Numbered from the stretch's first letter, positions 25,220 to 34,349 are shown. The stretch is DNA of 43,904 nucleotides from Deltaproteobacteria bacterium (GCA_019313385.1 JAFDBG010000014.1:1-43904); one strand, 5' to 3'. The notes: generated by a model not told the origin, from the letters alone. Made by a program: numbers and translations.

Positions 25220-25290
25220 CGAAGAGATCTGAAGCACAGACTCACTTATTCAACATTTGACATCTTCACATCTTTAAGGAAGACCCATTC

Positions 25291-27135
25291 ATGAAAACCT
25301 GCTACAAAAATCTGGGAGAATTTATATCGCGTCTTGAAGAAGAAGGGGAGGTCATTCGCGTTACTTCCCCTGTATCATCCATCCTAGAGATCACGGAATT
25401 TGCCGACCGAATGGCAAAACGGCCGGGGGGCGGCAAGGCCCTCTTATTCGAGCAGGTAGAGGGCTCTCCCTTTCCTGTACTTATCAATGCCTTCGGAAGC
25501 ACGCGGCGTATCAATCTCGCCCTGAGCAGCACAAGTCTGGACGCCCTTGCAGGCCGACTTGCTGAAATAATTGATCAGGCACCTCCCAAGTCGCTGGCCA
25601 AAAAATTACGACTCATCCCTAAGGCGTTGTCGTGGACCCGTTTTTTCCCTAGAGTCACCAAAGGTCCCGCACCGTGCCAAGAGGTCGTTTCTGTCGGAGA
25701 CGAAGTCGATCTTTCGAAACTGCCGGTCCTGACCTGCTGGCCAAAGGACGGCGGACCGTTTGTCACGCTGCCCGTTGTCTTTACAAAAGGCCTCCATGAC
25801 GGCAAGCGGAATGTAGGGATGTACCGCATGCAGATCTACGACCGGAACACCACCGGCATGCACTGGCATATTCACAAGGACGGTTCACATCAATACAACG
25901 AATATAAGAAGGCTGGCCGCCGCATGGAGGTGGCTGTTGCAATCGGTACCGACCCGGCCGTCACTTACGCCGCCACCGCCCCCATGCCCCGGGACGCTGA
26001 TGAAATGATCCTTGCGGGGTTCATCAGACAGTCCCCGGTCAAGATGGTGAAAGGCGTTACCGTTGATATTGAGGTGCCGGCCGAGGCTGAATTCATCCTG
26101 GAAGGGTATGTCGATCCCGGGGAATTGCGCCGAGAAGGGCCCTTTGGCGATCATACAGGCTATTACTCGCTCGAAGACGATTACCCCGTATTTCATGTTA
26201 CGGCGATCACACACAGAAAGGATCCCATTTACAGTGCCACCGTCGTAGGACGACCGCCCATGGAAGACTGTTACCTTGCCCTTGCCACGGAACGAATCTT
26301 CCTGCCGATGCTCAGGACAGTAATGAAGGAAATCATCGATTATCATATGCCGTGGGAAGGCGTATTTCACAACATTGTCGTCGTCGCGATTGAAAAGGAA
26401 TACCCCCTTCAGGCCCGGAAGGTCACAAGCGGTCTGTGGGGAATGGGGCAGATGAGCTTCTCGAAAGCCCTCGTCATTATCGACGAGCCGGGGCTTTTGC
26501 AAAGCGGTCGGGAACTGATGAACCATATATTGGACACGATTGAACTGGAAAGTGATCTTACCGTTTCCAGCGGAATCTTGGATGTGCTGGATCACTCGGC
26601 GCCGCAGCCTCTTTTCGGGTCTAAGATAGCTATTGACGCGACAAAGCGCTTTCCCGGTGAAACGCAACGAAGCACAAAAATGGAGAGTGCTTCACTGGAC
26701 GAATCCGTCCTCCTGAATATCTTACAGGATATGGATTCAGATTTCAGGACAGTAAAAAAGCTTTTTGGCGAAAGCCCGAACCCATTGATAGTCCTAACTG
26801 TTACAAAAGGAATGTCTAAGAACTCGGCATTTTTCATCGCCAAGATAATGGAGAAAGACAATCTCCTCTCTCAGGGCATATTTGTACTCTACGATGTTCA
26901 TATTGATCTTTACGACAGCCCGCTTCTTCTGTGGAAAGCCTTCAACAATGTGGACCCTGCCAAGGACATCAGCGTTTCAAAGGGTGGCGCTGTCATCGAT
27001 GCTACGAAAAAAGGCCTAGAGGACGGGCATAACCGCAAGTGGCCTGACGATCTGGCTATGTTACAGACCGTTAGAGATACAGTGAGCGAAAAAGCTTGCC
27101 AGCTTGGCCTTACTGATTTGTTGATCGATCCGTGA
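25291..27135 (+). CDS. UbiD-family decarboxylase, menaquinone type (MqnL-like)
   Basis: prFMN-dependent decarboxylase (614 aa), longer than E. coli UbiD (about 497) as in the menaquinone-biosynthesis group. The N-terminus NLGEFISRLEEEGEVIRVT is typical, as are the MYRMQIYDRNTTGMHWHIHK segment, the catalytic region LEGYVDPGELRREGPFGDHT then GYYSLEDDYPVFHVTAITHR, and MGQMSFSKALVIIDE. AAGGAA lies 9 nt before the ATG. Last gene of the operon; with UbiX and the prenyltransferase it would remove the carboxylate after prenylation of the naphthoate ring. Role by analogy to the futalosine pathway; another aromatic acid is possible. Confidence 0.9.
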   Translation: MKTCYKNLGEFISRLEEEGEVIRVTSPVSSILEITEFADRMAKRPGGGKALLFEQVEGSPFPVLINAFGSTRRINLALSSTSLDALAGRLAEIIDQAPPKSLAKKLRLIPKALSWTRFFPRVTKGPAPCQEVVSVGDEVDLSKLPVLTCWPKDGGPFVTLPVVFTKGLHDGKRNVGMYRMQIYDRNTTGMHWHIHKDGSHQYNEYKKAGRRMEVAVAIGTDPAVTYAATAPMPRDADEMILAGFIRQSPVKMVKGVTVDIEVPAEAEFILEGYVDPGELRREGPFGDHTGYYSLEDDYPVFHVTAITHRKDPIYSATVVGRPPMEDCYLALATERIFLPMLRTVMKEIIDYHMPWEGVFHNIVVVAIEKEYPLQARKVTSGLWGMGQMSFSKALVIIDEPGLLQSGRELMNHILDTIELESDLTVSSGILDVLDHSAPQPLFGSKIAIDATKRFPGETQRSTKMESASLDESVLLNILQDMDSDFRTVKKLFGESPNPLIVLTVTKGMSKNSAFFIAKIMEKDNLLSQGIFVLYDVHIDLYDSPLLLWKAFNNVDPAKDISVSKGGAVIDATKKGLEDGHNRKWPDDLAMLQTVRDTVSEKACQLGLTDLLIDP

Positions 27136-27270
27136 CCATTTCGGTTTCAGTGGAAAAATAATCCCCGGGTCCATGTGTTGTTCACCACAGCAACCATCTA
27201 TATCATGTAAAACAGCCCTTCAATCGCTCGCCGAGAAGAAGAAAATGGGGTGCGAAAGTTGAGTTTCTAT

Positions 27271-28287
27271 TCATTGTAATGTATCAATTTTCAGTGACCC
27301 TCTTTCCTGCACCGCGTTTTCTCTGACATGTATCTCTGTCAGGTTGAATGATTCCTTAAGTATCTTTATATTCCGGTTTTTCATACCTCTCAGGTTCGAC
27401 ACATCTTTGGGGGCCACGGAAAACACAACATCCTTGTCCTTCAGGTCCGCCGATTTCAAAAGGTCCGATGCCATGTCCAGAAATATGGCTCCCTCCACGA
27501 GCGACCGGAATGCCGGGTGAAACGGGCCGGCAATAATATTATCGTCTGTTTCCATTTCCTTTGTTGTGTGAAGCCCCAGTCTTATAACCGGTATATTGGC
27601 TTGTTGAAACCTCAACAGGGCGTGTTTGCAGAGTTCAACGGCGTCGTCCAGTGTTGGCGGCTGATACTTACCCTCAAAATATGACTTTGCCAGGAGAGTA
27701 TCTTTAAATACAATAGTCGGGTGAATTCTCACGGTATCAGGCCTGATACTGATGATCTCTTCCACGGTATATTCAAACCGCTCCCGTGTATCTCCGGGGA
27801 GACCGACCATCAAATGTACACCGGCTTCGATCCCAGCTCCTTTTAAAAGTCTTACCGCAGCTCTTACATCTTCCGACGAATGCCCCCTTCCTGAAAGAGA
27901 AAGCACTTCATCAACCATTGATTGCGCGCCCATTTCTACAGTGGAGACATCGTATCTCGTGAGAAGCTCAAGCCTGTCATCATCTATGTAATCGGGTCTT
28001 GTCGATATCCTTATGGATTTTATCATGCCCGCATTCACATAGGATTGCGCGATATTCAATAGTTCAATCTGATAGTCCCGGTCTATCCCGGTGAAATTTC
28101 CACCATAAAAGGCAATCTGATCGAATTTTCTCCCGCTGGTTTTCAGATGCCGGTCGCAGATATTCCGGATGGTATCCTCTGTAAGCCTGTCAGGATAGTT
28201 CCCGGCGGCTATCCTCTCATTGCAGAACACGCAACGGTTGGGACATCCCCTGTATATCACGAATATAGGGATTATCAGTGGTTTCAT
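27271..28287 (-). CDS. radical SAM protein, Elp3-like
   Basis: 338-aa radical SAM enzyme. The cluster motif is GCPNRCVFCNE near residue 16 (CxxxCxxC), followed by AFYGGNFTGIDRD and GAQSMVDEVLSLSGRGH. It resembles the radical SAM domain of Elp3-type proteins but lacks the GNAT acetyltransferase domain. Genes of this kind are often found next to rnc, as here, where its start overlaps the rnc stop by 4 nt. A role in RNA modification is plausible from the neighbours but not shown. Last gene of the mnmA-mtaB-rnc operon. Confidence 0.85.
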   Translation of the reverse strand: MKPLIIPIFVIYRGCPNRCVFCNERIAAGNYPDRLTEDTIRNICDRHLKTSGRKFDQIAFYGGNFTGIDRDYQIELLNIAQSYVNAGMIKSIRISTRPDYIDDDRLELLTRYDVSTVEMGAQSMVDEVLSLSGRGHSSEDVRAAVRLLKGAGIEAGVHLMVGLPGDTRERFEYTVEEIISIRPDTVRIHPTIVFKDTLLAKSYFEGKYQPPTLDDAVELCKHALLRFQQANIPVIRLGLHTTKEMETDDNIIAGPFHPAFRSLVEGAIFLDMASDLLKSADLKDKDVVFSVAPKDVSNLRGMKNRNIKILKESFNLTEIHVRENAVQERGSLKIDTLQ

Positions 28288-28991
28288 ATTTCTTCCAGTT
28301 TCCGCAGCGCTTTTCCGGCCGCATCCTGTTCGGCATCCTTCCTGTTTTTCCCGGTCCCGATTGTTGAAACGATATCTCCGATGGATGCCTCTATCTTAAA
28401 AGTCTTGTCGTGATCCGGGCCGGACTCGCCTGTAATTCGATATTGGGGCACTAATCTGAATCTGCCTTGGCTGGCCTCCTGGAGGAGTGATTTATAGTCC
28501 AGGTATATCGGGCTTTCTATCCATTCATCGACAAGAGATTCGAATGTTACTCTTATAAACCGGAGCGCGCTTTCGTATCCCCCGTCAAGATAAATGGCGC
28601 CTATAATCGCTTCGACGGCATTTCCGAGGATGGAATCCTTGTTCCTTCCTCCGGAATTTTCCTCTCCCCGGCTGAGAAGCATGAAGTCGCCTATCCGGTA
28701 TTCCCGTGCCAGTCCGGCCAGCGGCTGCTCGCTGACCATGGCGGCCCTTACCTTCGAGAGCTGTCCCTCGGCATAGTCGGGAAACCTTTTTATCAGTATG
28801 TCGCTCATGCATAGTTCCAAGACGGCATCTCCCAGAAATTCCAGCCTTTCGTTGTCTCTCCGCGCAGGACCAGAATTCTCGTTGGCATAAGAACTATGGG
28901 TAAGAGCCATGTCAAGCAGAGTGATTTCGCTGAATGTATAGCTCAACATCTCCGACAGGCTTTCAAGATTTTCAATCCGTTCTTCGTCCAT
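28284..28991 (-). CDS. rnc: ribonuclease III
   Basis: Endonuclease for double-stranded RNA, processing rRNA and regulatory RNAs (235 aa). Catalytic signature ERLEFLGDAVLELCMSDILI; second acidic motif DSILGNAVEAIIGAIYLDGG; C-terminal dsRBD ends with GKNRKDAEQDAAGKALRKL. The start overlaps the end of mtaB by 20 nt and the stop overlaps the radical SAM gene by 4 nt. Confidence 0.97.
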   Translation of the reverse strand: MDEERIENLESLSEMLSYTFSEITLLDMALTHSSYANENSGPARRDNERLEFLGDAVLELCMSDILIKRFPDYAEGQLSKVRAAMVSEQPLAGLAREYRIGDFMLLSRGEENSGGRNKDSILGNAVEAIIGAIYLDGGYESALRFIRVTFESLVDEWIESPIYLDYKSLLQEASQGRFRLVPQYRITGESGPDHDKTFKIEASIGDIVSTIGTGKNRKDAEQDAAGKALRKLEEI

Positions 28992-30297
28992 CCGCTTCTA
29001 TCCTTCCAACAACCTTTTCCTTGATCATATGGTCACCGGTGACCTGCACAATGTGATTTGCAAGAGACATGTCGCCTCCGGGGATAATTACCGGCACATA
29101 ATTGTCTGAAAACCCCTTTATGTAACCCGTTTCTTTGTCTCTGCTTCCCTCTACCAGAACAGAGAGCCTCTTTCCTGTGAACCCGCTGTTAAATCCTATC
29201 CTCTTCCGGTTGCTGGTGTCCCGCAATACAGAGGCGCGTTCTTTACTGACCGATTTCATGACCTGATCAGGAAACGAGGAGGCCGCCGTTCCCGGGCGCT
29301 GAGAATAGGGGAAAATGTGAAGATAAGCAAGCCTCAGGCTCTCAATAAATTTGACAGTGTTCTGAAACTCTTTTTCCCCTTCACCAGGGAATCCGGTTAT
29401 AACATCTGTACCTATGGCGATTTCCGGGATCGCTGCCTGCAGTTTTTCCACAAGGACGCTGAACAGGTCTGAATCGTAATGTCTCCGCATTAGCTTCAGG
29501 ATAGTGTCGTCGCCGCTCTGAAGCGATATGTGAAGGTGCCGGCATATTATCTTTGAGTTTGTTATGTGATCGATCATATCATCCGATATTTCCGTTGGAT
29601 TAATGGAACTTATGCGCAACCTCTCAAGTCCTGTATGATGCTCTATTTCCCTTAGTAGATTGAGAAGAGTGGTAGGGGAGGGGAGATCGTGTCCATATTC
29701 ACCAAGGTGGATGCCGGTGAGGATAATTTCCCTGTAGCCGGCTTCGGTCAGGCCCTGTATCTGCCTGATTACATCTTCCTGCGGAAGGCTTCTGCTTCGT
29801 CCCCTCGCGTAAGGTATGATGCAGTAACTGCAGAACGCGTTGCACCCATCCTGTATCTTCAAATATGCCCGGGTCTGTTCGGGAAATCTCGTTACAGGCA
29901 GATCTGAGAATATCCTTTTCAGACCGATATCGCTGACATCAATCCGTTGTTTTTCATCTGTAATATTCTGTATAATCCCGGGAAGCTTCTCCTTCATCCC
30001 CGTTCCAGCGATCATACTTACACCGGGCAGCGCCGCGAGTTCCTGCGGGGCAGTCTGCGCGTAACATCCGGTTACGATAATCCGTGCGGAAGGGTTTGTC
30101 CTGTGCGCCCTTCTTACAAGTTGTCTCGACTGAAAATCCGTCTTCGCTGTAACCGTGCAGGTGTTTACTATATATACGTCAGCCGGGGAAGTGAAGGGAA
30201 CGACAGAGATTCCTTCCGCCTCCAGTTTTTCGATAATGCCCGCCGATTCATAATGATTCACCTTGCAACCGAGTGTGGCCACTGCAACCTTAAGCAT
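28972..30297 (-). CDS. mtaB: tRNA (N6-threonylcarbamoyladenosine37-2-methylthio)transferase MtaB
   Basis: Methylthiotransferase (441 aa) that thiomethylates t6A37 of tRNA. The N-terminal MTTase domain starts KVAVATLGCKVNHYES with Cys residues also in VNTCTVT and TGCYAQ; the radical SAM cluster is DGCNAFCSYCIIPYARG; the TRAM domain is at the C-terminus. CKVN and CTVT favour MtaB over MiaB. The frame runs 36 codons further upstream, but the ATG at 30297 has GGAGG upstream and fits the family; it overlaps the end of mnmA by 8 nt. Confidence 0.92.
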   Translation of the reverse strand: MLKVAVATLGCKVNHYESAGIIEKLEAEGISVVPFTSPADVYIVNTCTVTAKTDFQSRQLVRRAHRTNPSARIIVTGCYAQTAPQELAALPGVSMIAGTGMKEKLPGIIQNITDEKQRIDVSDIGLKRIFSDLPVTRFPEQTRAYLKIQDGCNAFCSYCIIPYARGRSRSLPQEDVIRQIQGLTEAGYREIILTGIHLGEYGHDLPSPTTLLNLLREIEHHTGLERLRISSINPTEISDDMIDHITNSKIICRHLHISLQSGDDTILKLMRRHYDSDLFSVLVEKLQAAIPEIAIGTDVITGFPGEGEKEFQNTVKFIESLRLAYLHIFPYSQRPGTAASSFPDQVMKSVSKERASVLRDTSNRKRIGFNSGFTGKRLSVLVEGSRDKETGYIKGFSDNYVPVIIPGGDMSLANHIVQVTGDHMIKEKVVGRIEADGRRTD

Positions 30298-31339
30298 CGC
30301 GCAGCCTCCTCTCAATCCATCCTCCGCCCAGAAGATGGTCCCCCTGAAAAAAGACCGCCGCCTGCCCCGGAGCCACTGCCCTTTGCGGTGTCTCGAATCT
30401 GACACTCACCCGTTTGTCCGGCAGGAATGTGACCTCGGAATTGACGCCTCTGTGGCGGTATCTTATATGTGTCTTTGCGTGCAGTACATCCGGGCCGACG
30501 GGATCTCGAGATATCCAGGAACAGTTCGTCGCGATGAGACCGCGGGCCAACTGGTCTTCCTCTCTCCCCACGATTACTTCATTCCTTTTGGTGTCTATTT
30601 CCAGCACATAGTAGGGACGCTCGGAGGCGATATTTAATCCCTTTCTCTGTCCTATGGTCACCGAATGTGTCCCGTGGTGTCTTCCCACGATATTCCTTTT
30701 TCCATCCACTATATTGCCGGGCCGGGGGAGGGTGACCGGATAATTCTCAAGGAAATTTCTGTAATTGTCATCCGGTATAAAACAGATCTCCTGGCTCTCC
30801 TTTCTTGGAGGCAGGCCGAGGCCGCATGCCATCTTTCTTATCTCTGTCTTTGTCCTGTCACCGTTGGGGAATATCAGGTGCCCCAACTCTTCCTGGCCAA
30901 GCTGGAAGAGAAAATAGGACTGGTCCTTGCCTTTGTCGACACCCTTGAGAAGCCGGAAACCATCTTCCCCCCCGCTGTCTTCAACGCGGGCGTAATGGCC
31001 GGTCGCGATGTGGCCGAGCCCCCTTTTTCGCGCCTCTTCCAGGAGATATCTGAATTTTATCTTCTTATTGCACACAATGCATGGATTCGGAGTCCTGCCC
31101 GCCAGATACTCTCCGGCGAAATAATCCACGACATTTTCCCTGAATGACGATGTGATATCCAGCCTGTGGAGCGGAAAGCCCAGTCTGTCCGCGACGGCTG
31201 CCGCGCCCGCCTCATTGCCTCCGGGGAACCCGTTTTGTATGTACAGCCCTTCGACGTGGTATCCCCGCTCTCTCAGAATTGCCGCGGCCACGGCGCTGTC
31301 AACGCCGCCGCTTATGCCTACAAACACGCTTTTTGTCAA
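30290..31339 (-). CDS. mnmA: tRNA 2-thiouridylase MnmA
   Basis: Catalyses 2-thiolation of U34 in tRNA (349 aa). PP-loop GISGGVDSAVAA at the N-terminus, catalytic Cys in TPNPCIVCNKKIKF, second catalytic Cys in SQEICFIPDDNYRNFL, and DQSYFLFQL are all present. The start is TTG (31337-31339): in this frame a stop lies close upstream, so it is the only option before the PP-loop. First gene of the RNA-processing operon, divergent from the hydrolase gene at 31588. Confidence 0.95.
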   Translation of the reverse strand: MTKSVFVGISGGVDSAVAAAILRERGYHVEGLYIQNGFPGGNEAGAAAVADRLGFPLHRLDITSSFRENVVDYFAGEYLAGRTPNPCIVCNKKIKFRYLLEEARKRGLGHIATGHYARVEDSGGEDGFRLLKGVDKGKDQSYFLFQLGQEELGHLIFPNGDRTKTEIRKMACGLGLPPRKESQEICFIPDDNYRNFLENYPVTLPRPGNIVDGKRNIVGRHHGTHSVTIGQRKGLNIASERPYYVLEIDTKRNEVIVGREEDQLARGLIATNCSWISRDPVGPDVLHAKTHIRYRHRGVNSEVTFLPDKRVSVRFETPQRAVAPGQAAVFFQGDHLLGGGWIERRLRDA

Positions 31340-31587
31340 ACCCTTGAGGTCCTCTCAACCATCTGAAGTAATTATTATTTTATCACCGGCACAAGATATC
31401 CTATTTATTGAATAATATCAAGCGGAAGTAATGGCGGTATCCTGCCAATGTAAGAAATTATGTATTGAATCACAGGCGAGATTAGGGTAGACAAACCACT
31501 GAGGACAGGCAGAGCCTGAAATTGTTATGGGTGCACTGGGTGCTGTGAGGAAAACATGCAGGTTATGATCAAAAAAAGGGTGACGGC

Positions 31588-32451
31588 ATGATCTATATGC
31601 AGTGTACCGATCCTGATGTCAGGGTGGAGGAAGACTACGTTGTGGTTTCCGACGGCGTTGCGCTCAGGACGATTGATTTTATGCCCCCGTGTGACGCCCC
31701 TGAAAGGCCGGTGGTTGTCTTTGTCGCCGGCTGGATCTCGCTCATAGACGGCTGGAAGAATGTGTTGAAAAAGCTCACTCCCTGTTACAGGACACTGTAT
31801 GTGGAGACCAGAGAGAAGGTCAGCGCCAGGCTTCCGGAGCGGGCGCGTGTAGATTTTTCCATGCCCCGCATGAGCCGGGATATCGGAGAGATCCTTGAGT
31901 GTAAGGTCGCGCCGGGAAAGAGATTTTGTTTTGCAGGCAGCTCTCTGGGGTCAACTGTTATACTGGATTACCTGAGCATGGGATTGAGGCAGCCGGAACA
32001 GTCTTTTATAATAGCTCCCATATGCGAACTTGTCTATCCCTTCTGGCTTCCCCTGTTGCTCAGGCCGTTGCCGCCGTCGCTGTATCCCGCGATTAAGTCA
32101 CCCCTGAAGTGGTATCTGCGCAATATCAGGCTGAATAAACACAAAGAGCCGGAACAGGTAAAGAAGTACGAAGGCACACTGGATGCCGCCGAGCCTAAGA
32201 GGTTAAAGGCGAACGCGTTCGCGATAAAGGACTACAGCTTGTGGGATAAGCTTCCGGACGTCCGGTCTCCGGTGCTGATAGTCGGCGCGCAGAGCGATGC
32301 CCTGCATGGGCTGGATGTTATGAACAGGATGGTTTCTCTTATGCCGGATGCGGATATGGAAATGATGTCCAGCAACAGAGAAACACACAGTGAGAAGATG
32401 GGGAAATTAATCGTTGATCGGATAACCGGTCTGGAAAATATGAAAGGGTGA
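31588..32451 (+). CDS. alpha/beta hydrolase of unknown substrate
   Basis: 287-aa alpha/beta hydrolase. The nucleophile elbow is FAGSSLGSTVI (Ser about 117), the acid is probably Asp in VGAQSDALHG, and the His in NRETHSEKMG. PVVVFVAGWISLIDGW provides the oxyanion region. No signal peptide, so cytoplasmic. An internal PFWLPLLLRPLPPSLYPAIK stretch could be a membrane-facing lid. The next gene starts 3 nt after the stop, so they are co-transcribed. Substrate not predictable. Confidence 0.8.
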   Translation: MIYMQCTDPDVRVEEDYVVVSDGVALRTIDFMPPCDAPERPVVVFVAGWISLIDGWKNVLKKLTPCYRTLYVETREKVSARLPERARVDFSMPRMSRDIGEILECKVAPGKRFCFAGSSLGSTVILDYLSMGLRQPEQSFIIAPICELVYPFWLPLLLRPLPPSLYPAIKSPLKWYLRNIRLNKHKEPEQVKKYEGTLDAAEPKRLKANAFAIKDYSLWDKLPDVRSPVLIVGAQSDALHGLDVMNRMVSLMPDADMEMMSSNRETHSEKMGKLIVDRITGLENMKG

Positions 32452-32454
32452 TAT

Positions 32455-32739
32455 ATGGCTTCAGATGTTAGTGAAATTACGATAAATTATGAGGAAGACG
32501 GCATTATTATAGTCAAAGAGCTGGACAAGGTGATCCTGTCAAAGGGCGCGTGGTCGACAATTATATTCAGATATCAGGATTGGAACCGGACGAAGGGTGA
32601 GTACGGACCGGAACGTTTTACTATCCGTCGGTACCGCAAATTGAATGATGAATACCGTCAGCAGAGCAAGTTCAATATTTCGAGTGCGGATCAGGCCCTG
32701 AAGATTATAAATGCGCTTCAGAAATGGATTGAGGTATAA
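32455..32739 (+). CDS. conserved small protein, possibly PC4-like
   Basis: 94-aa basic protein without a signal or membrane segment. The centre (LSKGAWSTIIFRYQDWNRTK then GEYGPERFTIRRYRKLNDEY) consists of aromatic and basic beta-strand-like stretches, followed by a short helix with ALKIINALQKWI. The pattern recalls the PC4/YdbC-type single-stranded nucleic acid-binding fold, but this is a guess from residue pattern. It is coupled to the hydrolase gene (3-nt gap) and followed by a small membrane protein. Confidence 0.6.
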   Translation: MASDVSEITINYEEDGIIIVKELDKVILSKGAWSTIIFRYQDWNRTKGEYGPERFTIRRYRKLNDEYRQQSKFNISSADQALKIINALQKWIEV

Positions 32740-32798
32740 GGGGCGTATATGCTAAATTCGACCCGCTTAAATACTGTGAAGTTCAGGAGGCTGTAATT

Positions 32799-33125
32799 GT
32801 GGACAATCTTATCAATTATCTGTCGGCTCATCCGTTGGCCCTTATTATATTTGCCGCCGTTGCTCTTTTGCTGATCTACTTCATCTTCAAGGGATTGCTT
32901 AAATTGATGTTGATAACGGGTTTGGTGCTTATCGCTCTTTTGGGATATTATTATTACACGGCGCCTGACAAATTTCCCGGAAATGTAAGGGAAATGGCTG
33001 AACGGGTTGGAGATCATGGCGAGGGTATGATGGAGGCGGGAAAGAACATCATAGATAAGGGGAAAATCCTGGCCGATAAGGTTGGAGAATCGGTTAAAAA
33101 GGAGAAAGACGTTGTAGCGGATTAA
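32799..33125 (+). CDS. small membrane protein with amphipathic tail
   Basis: 108 aa, GTG start with AGGAGG at 32785-32790. Two adjacent hydrophobic segments (about residues 12-31 and 34-53) are followed by a charged, likely helical tail (MAERVGDHGEGMMEAGKNII then DKGKILADKVGESVKKEKD) reminiscent of LEA-like or stress-associated repeats. No known family recognised. Third gene of a small plus-strand cluster. Confidence 0.7.
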   Translation: MDNLINYLSAHPLALIIFAAVALLLIYFIFKGLLKLMLITGLVLIALLGYYYYTAPDKFPGNVREMAERVGDHGEGMMEAGKNIIDKGKILADKVGESVKKEKDVVAD

Positions 33126-33213
33126 TTTATGAGGAGCATCTTCCGATTACCAGAAGGATTGCAGGGGTCAAGTGATCGGATCCTCTTCTCTAACTGATTT
33201 GGAGAAGAATCAT

Positions 33214-33624
33214 TTATAGGAGGTTGATTTCCATTGCTCTCGCGGGGCAGGCCTTGACGCACAATCCACAGCCGTTGCACTTTTCAGTATCAAACATAAC
33301 TTTCATGGTTTTCTTGTCAATATACAGGGCGCTGGGTGAGCAGAATGCCAGGCAGGCCCCGCAGTGCACGCATTTGTCGACATTCTGGGTAACGCTTTTG
33401 GAAAGCGGATCAACAGTCAGACCCAGATCCTTGAGGTAGCGGATGGCCCGGTCAAAGTCGTTCTTCTTGCCGGTAAGATCAAGTACCATCAGCCCTTCTC
33501 TCCGCGGCGAGACTCTTGCACTCATTATGTTGAAAGCAAGATTAAAATCTTTTACAAGGCTGTATACCACTGGTTTATCTACGATATCCGCCTTGTAACG
33601 AATAACTATTTTCTTTGAATACAT
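33214..33624 (-). CDS. NIL-domain 4Fe-4S ferredoxin
   Basis: 136-aa cytoplasmic protein. Residues about 1-70 form a NIL domain (ligand-binding domain also found at the end of methionine importer ATPases); the rest is a two-cluster ferredoxin with CVHCGACLAFC and CNGCGLCVKAC, each followed by a more distant Cys-Pro. This architecture is common in anaerobes and has been linked to sulfur/homocysteine metabolism in some archaea and bacteria. A GTG at 33645 is possible, but the ATG at 33624 has GGAGG 10 nt upstream. No metabolic partner nearby. Confidence 0.88.
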   Translation of the reverse strand: MYSKKIVIRYKADIVDKPVVYSLVKDFNLAFNIMSARVSPRREGLMVLDLTGKKNDFDRAIRYLKDLGLTVDPLSKSVTQNVDKCVHCGACLAFCSPSALYIDKKTMKVMFDTEKCNGCGLCVKACPARAMEINLL

Positions 33625-33679
33625 ACTGCACGAGCCTCCGGGCACCCGATTATCCTAATTCCATAAAAGAGTCAAGATC

Positions 33680-34159
33680 CTAATCGGCGAGCAGGTTGTC
33701 CCAGTCAAAGGATGTAAAAGTTTCACTGAGAGGGTGATCATCATCCACGATGTGGTGACTCAGGTTTTGAAAATTTTTTGAGGCGATCTCGCGGACCGGT
33801 TTCAGGGGCACAACATCATCCCGGGTGCCGTGATAAAGTATAACAGGCAACTCGATTTTCCGGTTCAGATAGGGTTTGAATTCTTCCAGGTTTATGGCCG
33901 GAGCCAACAGAATGAGCCGCTTGACTCGATGCTCATTGTCACAGGCGTACATGGCTGCCATCAGTCCTCCATAGCTGGAACCGACCAGCACAATGTCCTT
34001 TTTGTCTGAAAGTATCCCGCGGAGTCTGGTCATTCTGTTTTCCAGGCTTCCCGGATAATCTTCTATAATCATATCGGGATACCTTTTTCTGAAGAAGACT
34101 CCCTTGGTTCCCTGACTGCTGCTTTCAAGACCATGTATAAAGACCCTGATTGTACCCAT
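33680..34159 (-). CDS. small alpha/beta hydrolase, YqiA/YcfP-like esterase
   Basis: 159-aa single-domain hydrolase. Begins directly with strand IRVFIHGLESSSQGTKGVFF (oxyanion region), nucleophile elbow VLVGSSYGGLMAA, Asp in YHGTRDDVVPL, and His in DDDHPLSETF. Size and order match the UPF0227/YqiA-type esterases. Cytoplasmic. Substrate unknown. Divergent from the DUF1015 gene. Confidence 0.82.
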   Translation of the reverse strand: MGTIRVFIHGLESSSQGTKGVFFRKRYPDMIIEDYPGSLENRMTRLRGILSDKKDIVLVGSSYGGLMAAMYACDNEHRVKRLILLAPAINLEEFKPYLNRKIELPVILYHGTRDDVVPLKPVREIASKNFQNLSHHIVDDDHPLSETFTSFDWDNLLAD

Positions 34160-34349
34160 ATTGCTATTATCTCCTTTTGTCTTTTCGCTATGCCTCGATT
34201 TATACTATTCAAATGAAGATTTTGCAAGGATCAGACGTGACAGAATCTGTCGCGCGTATGAGAATCAACCGGCATATTTTCGGCAAAGATATTGATTTGA
34301 TGCCGCCTTTTGTGCTACAAGGCTTCCGAATAGAAAAGGGGTGTTTACA

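Noticed and set aside
25885-26667. 260-aa open frame opposite the UbiD gene
   Set aside because: Composition is that of an antisense shadow (Arg/His-rich, no motifs), and the sense strand encodes an intact decarboxylase.
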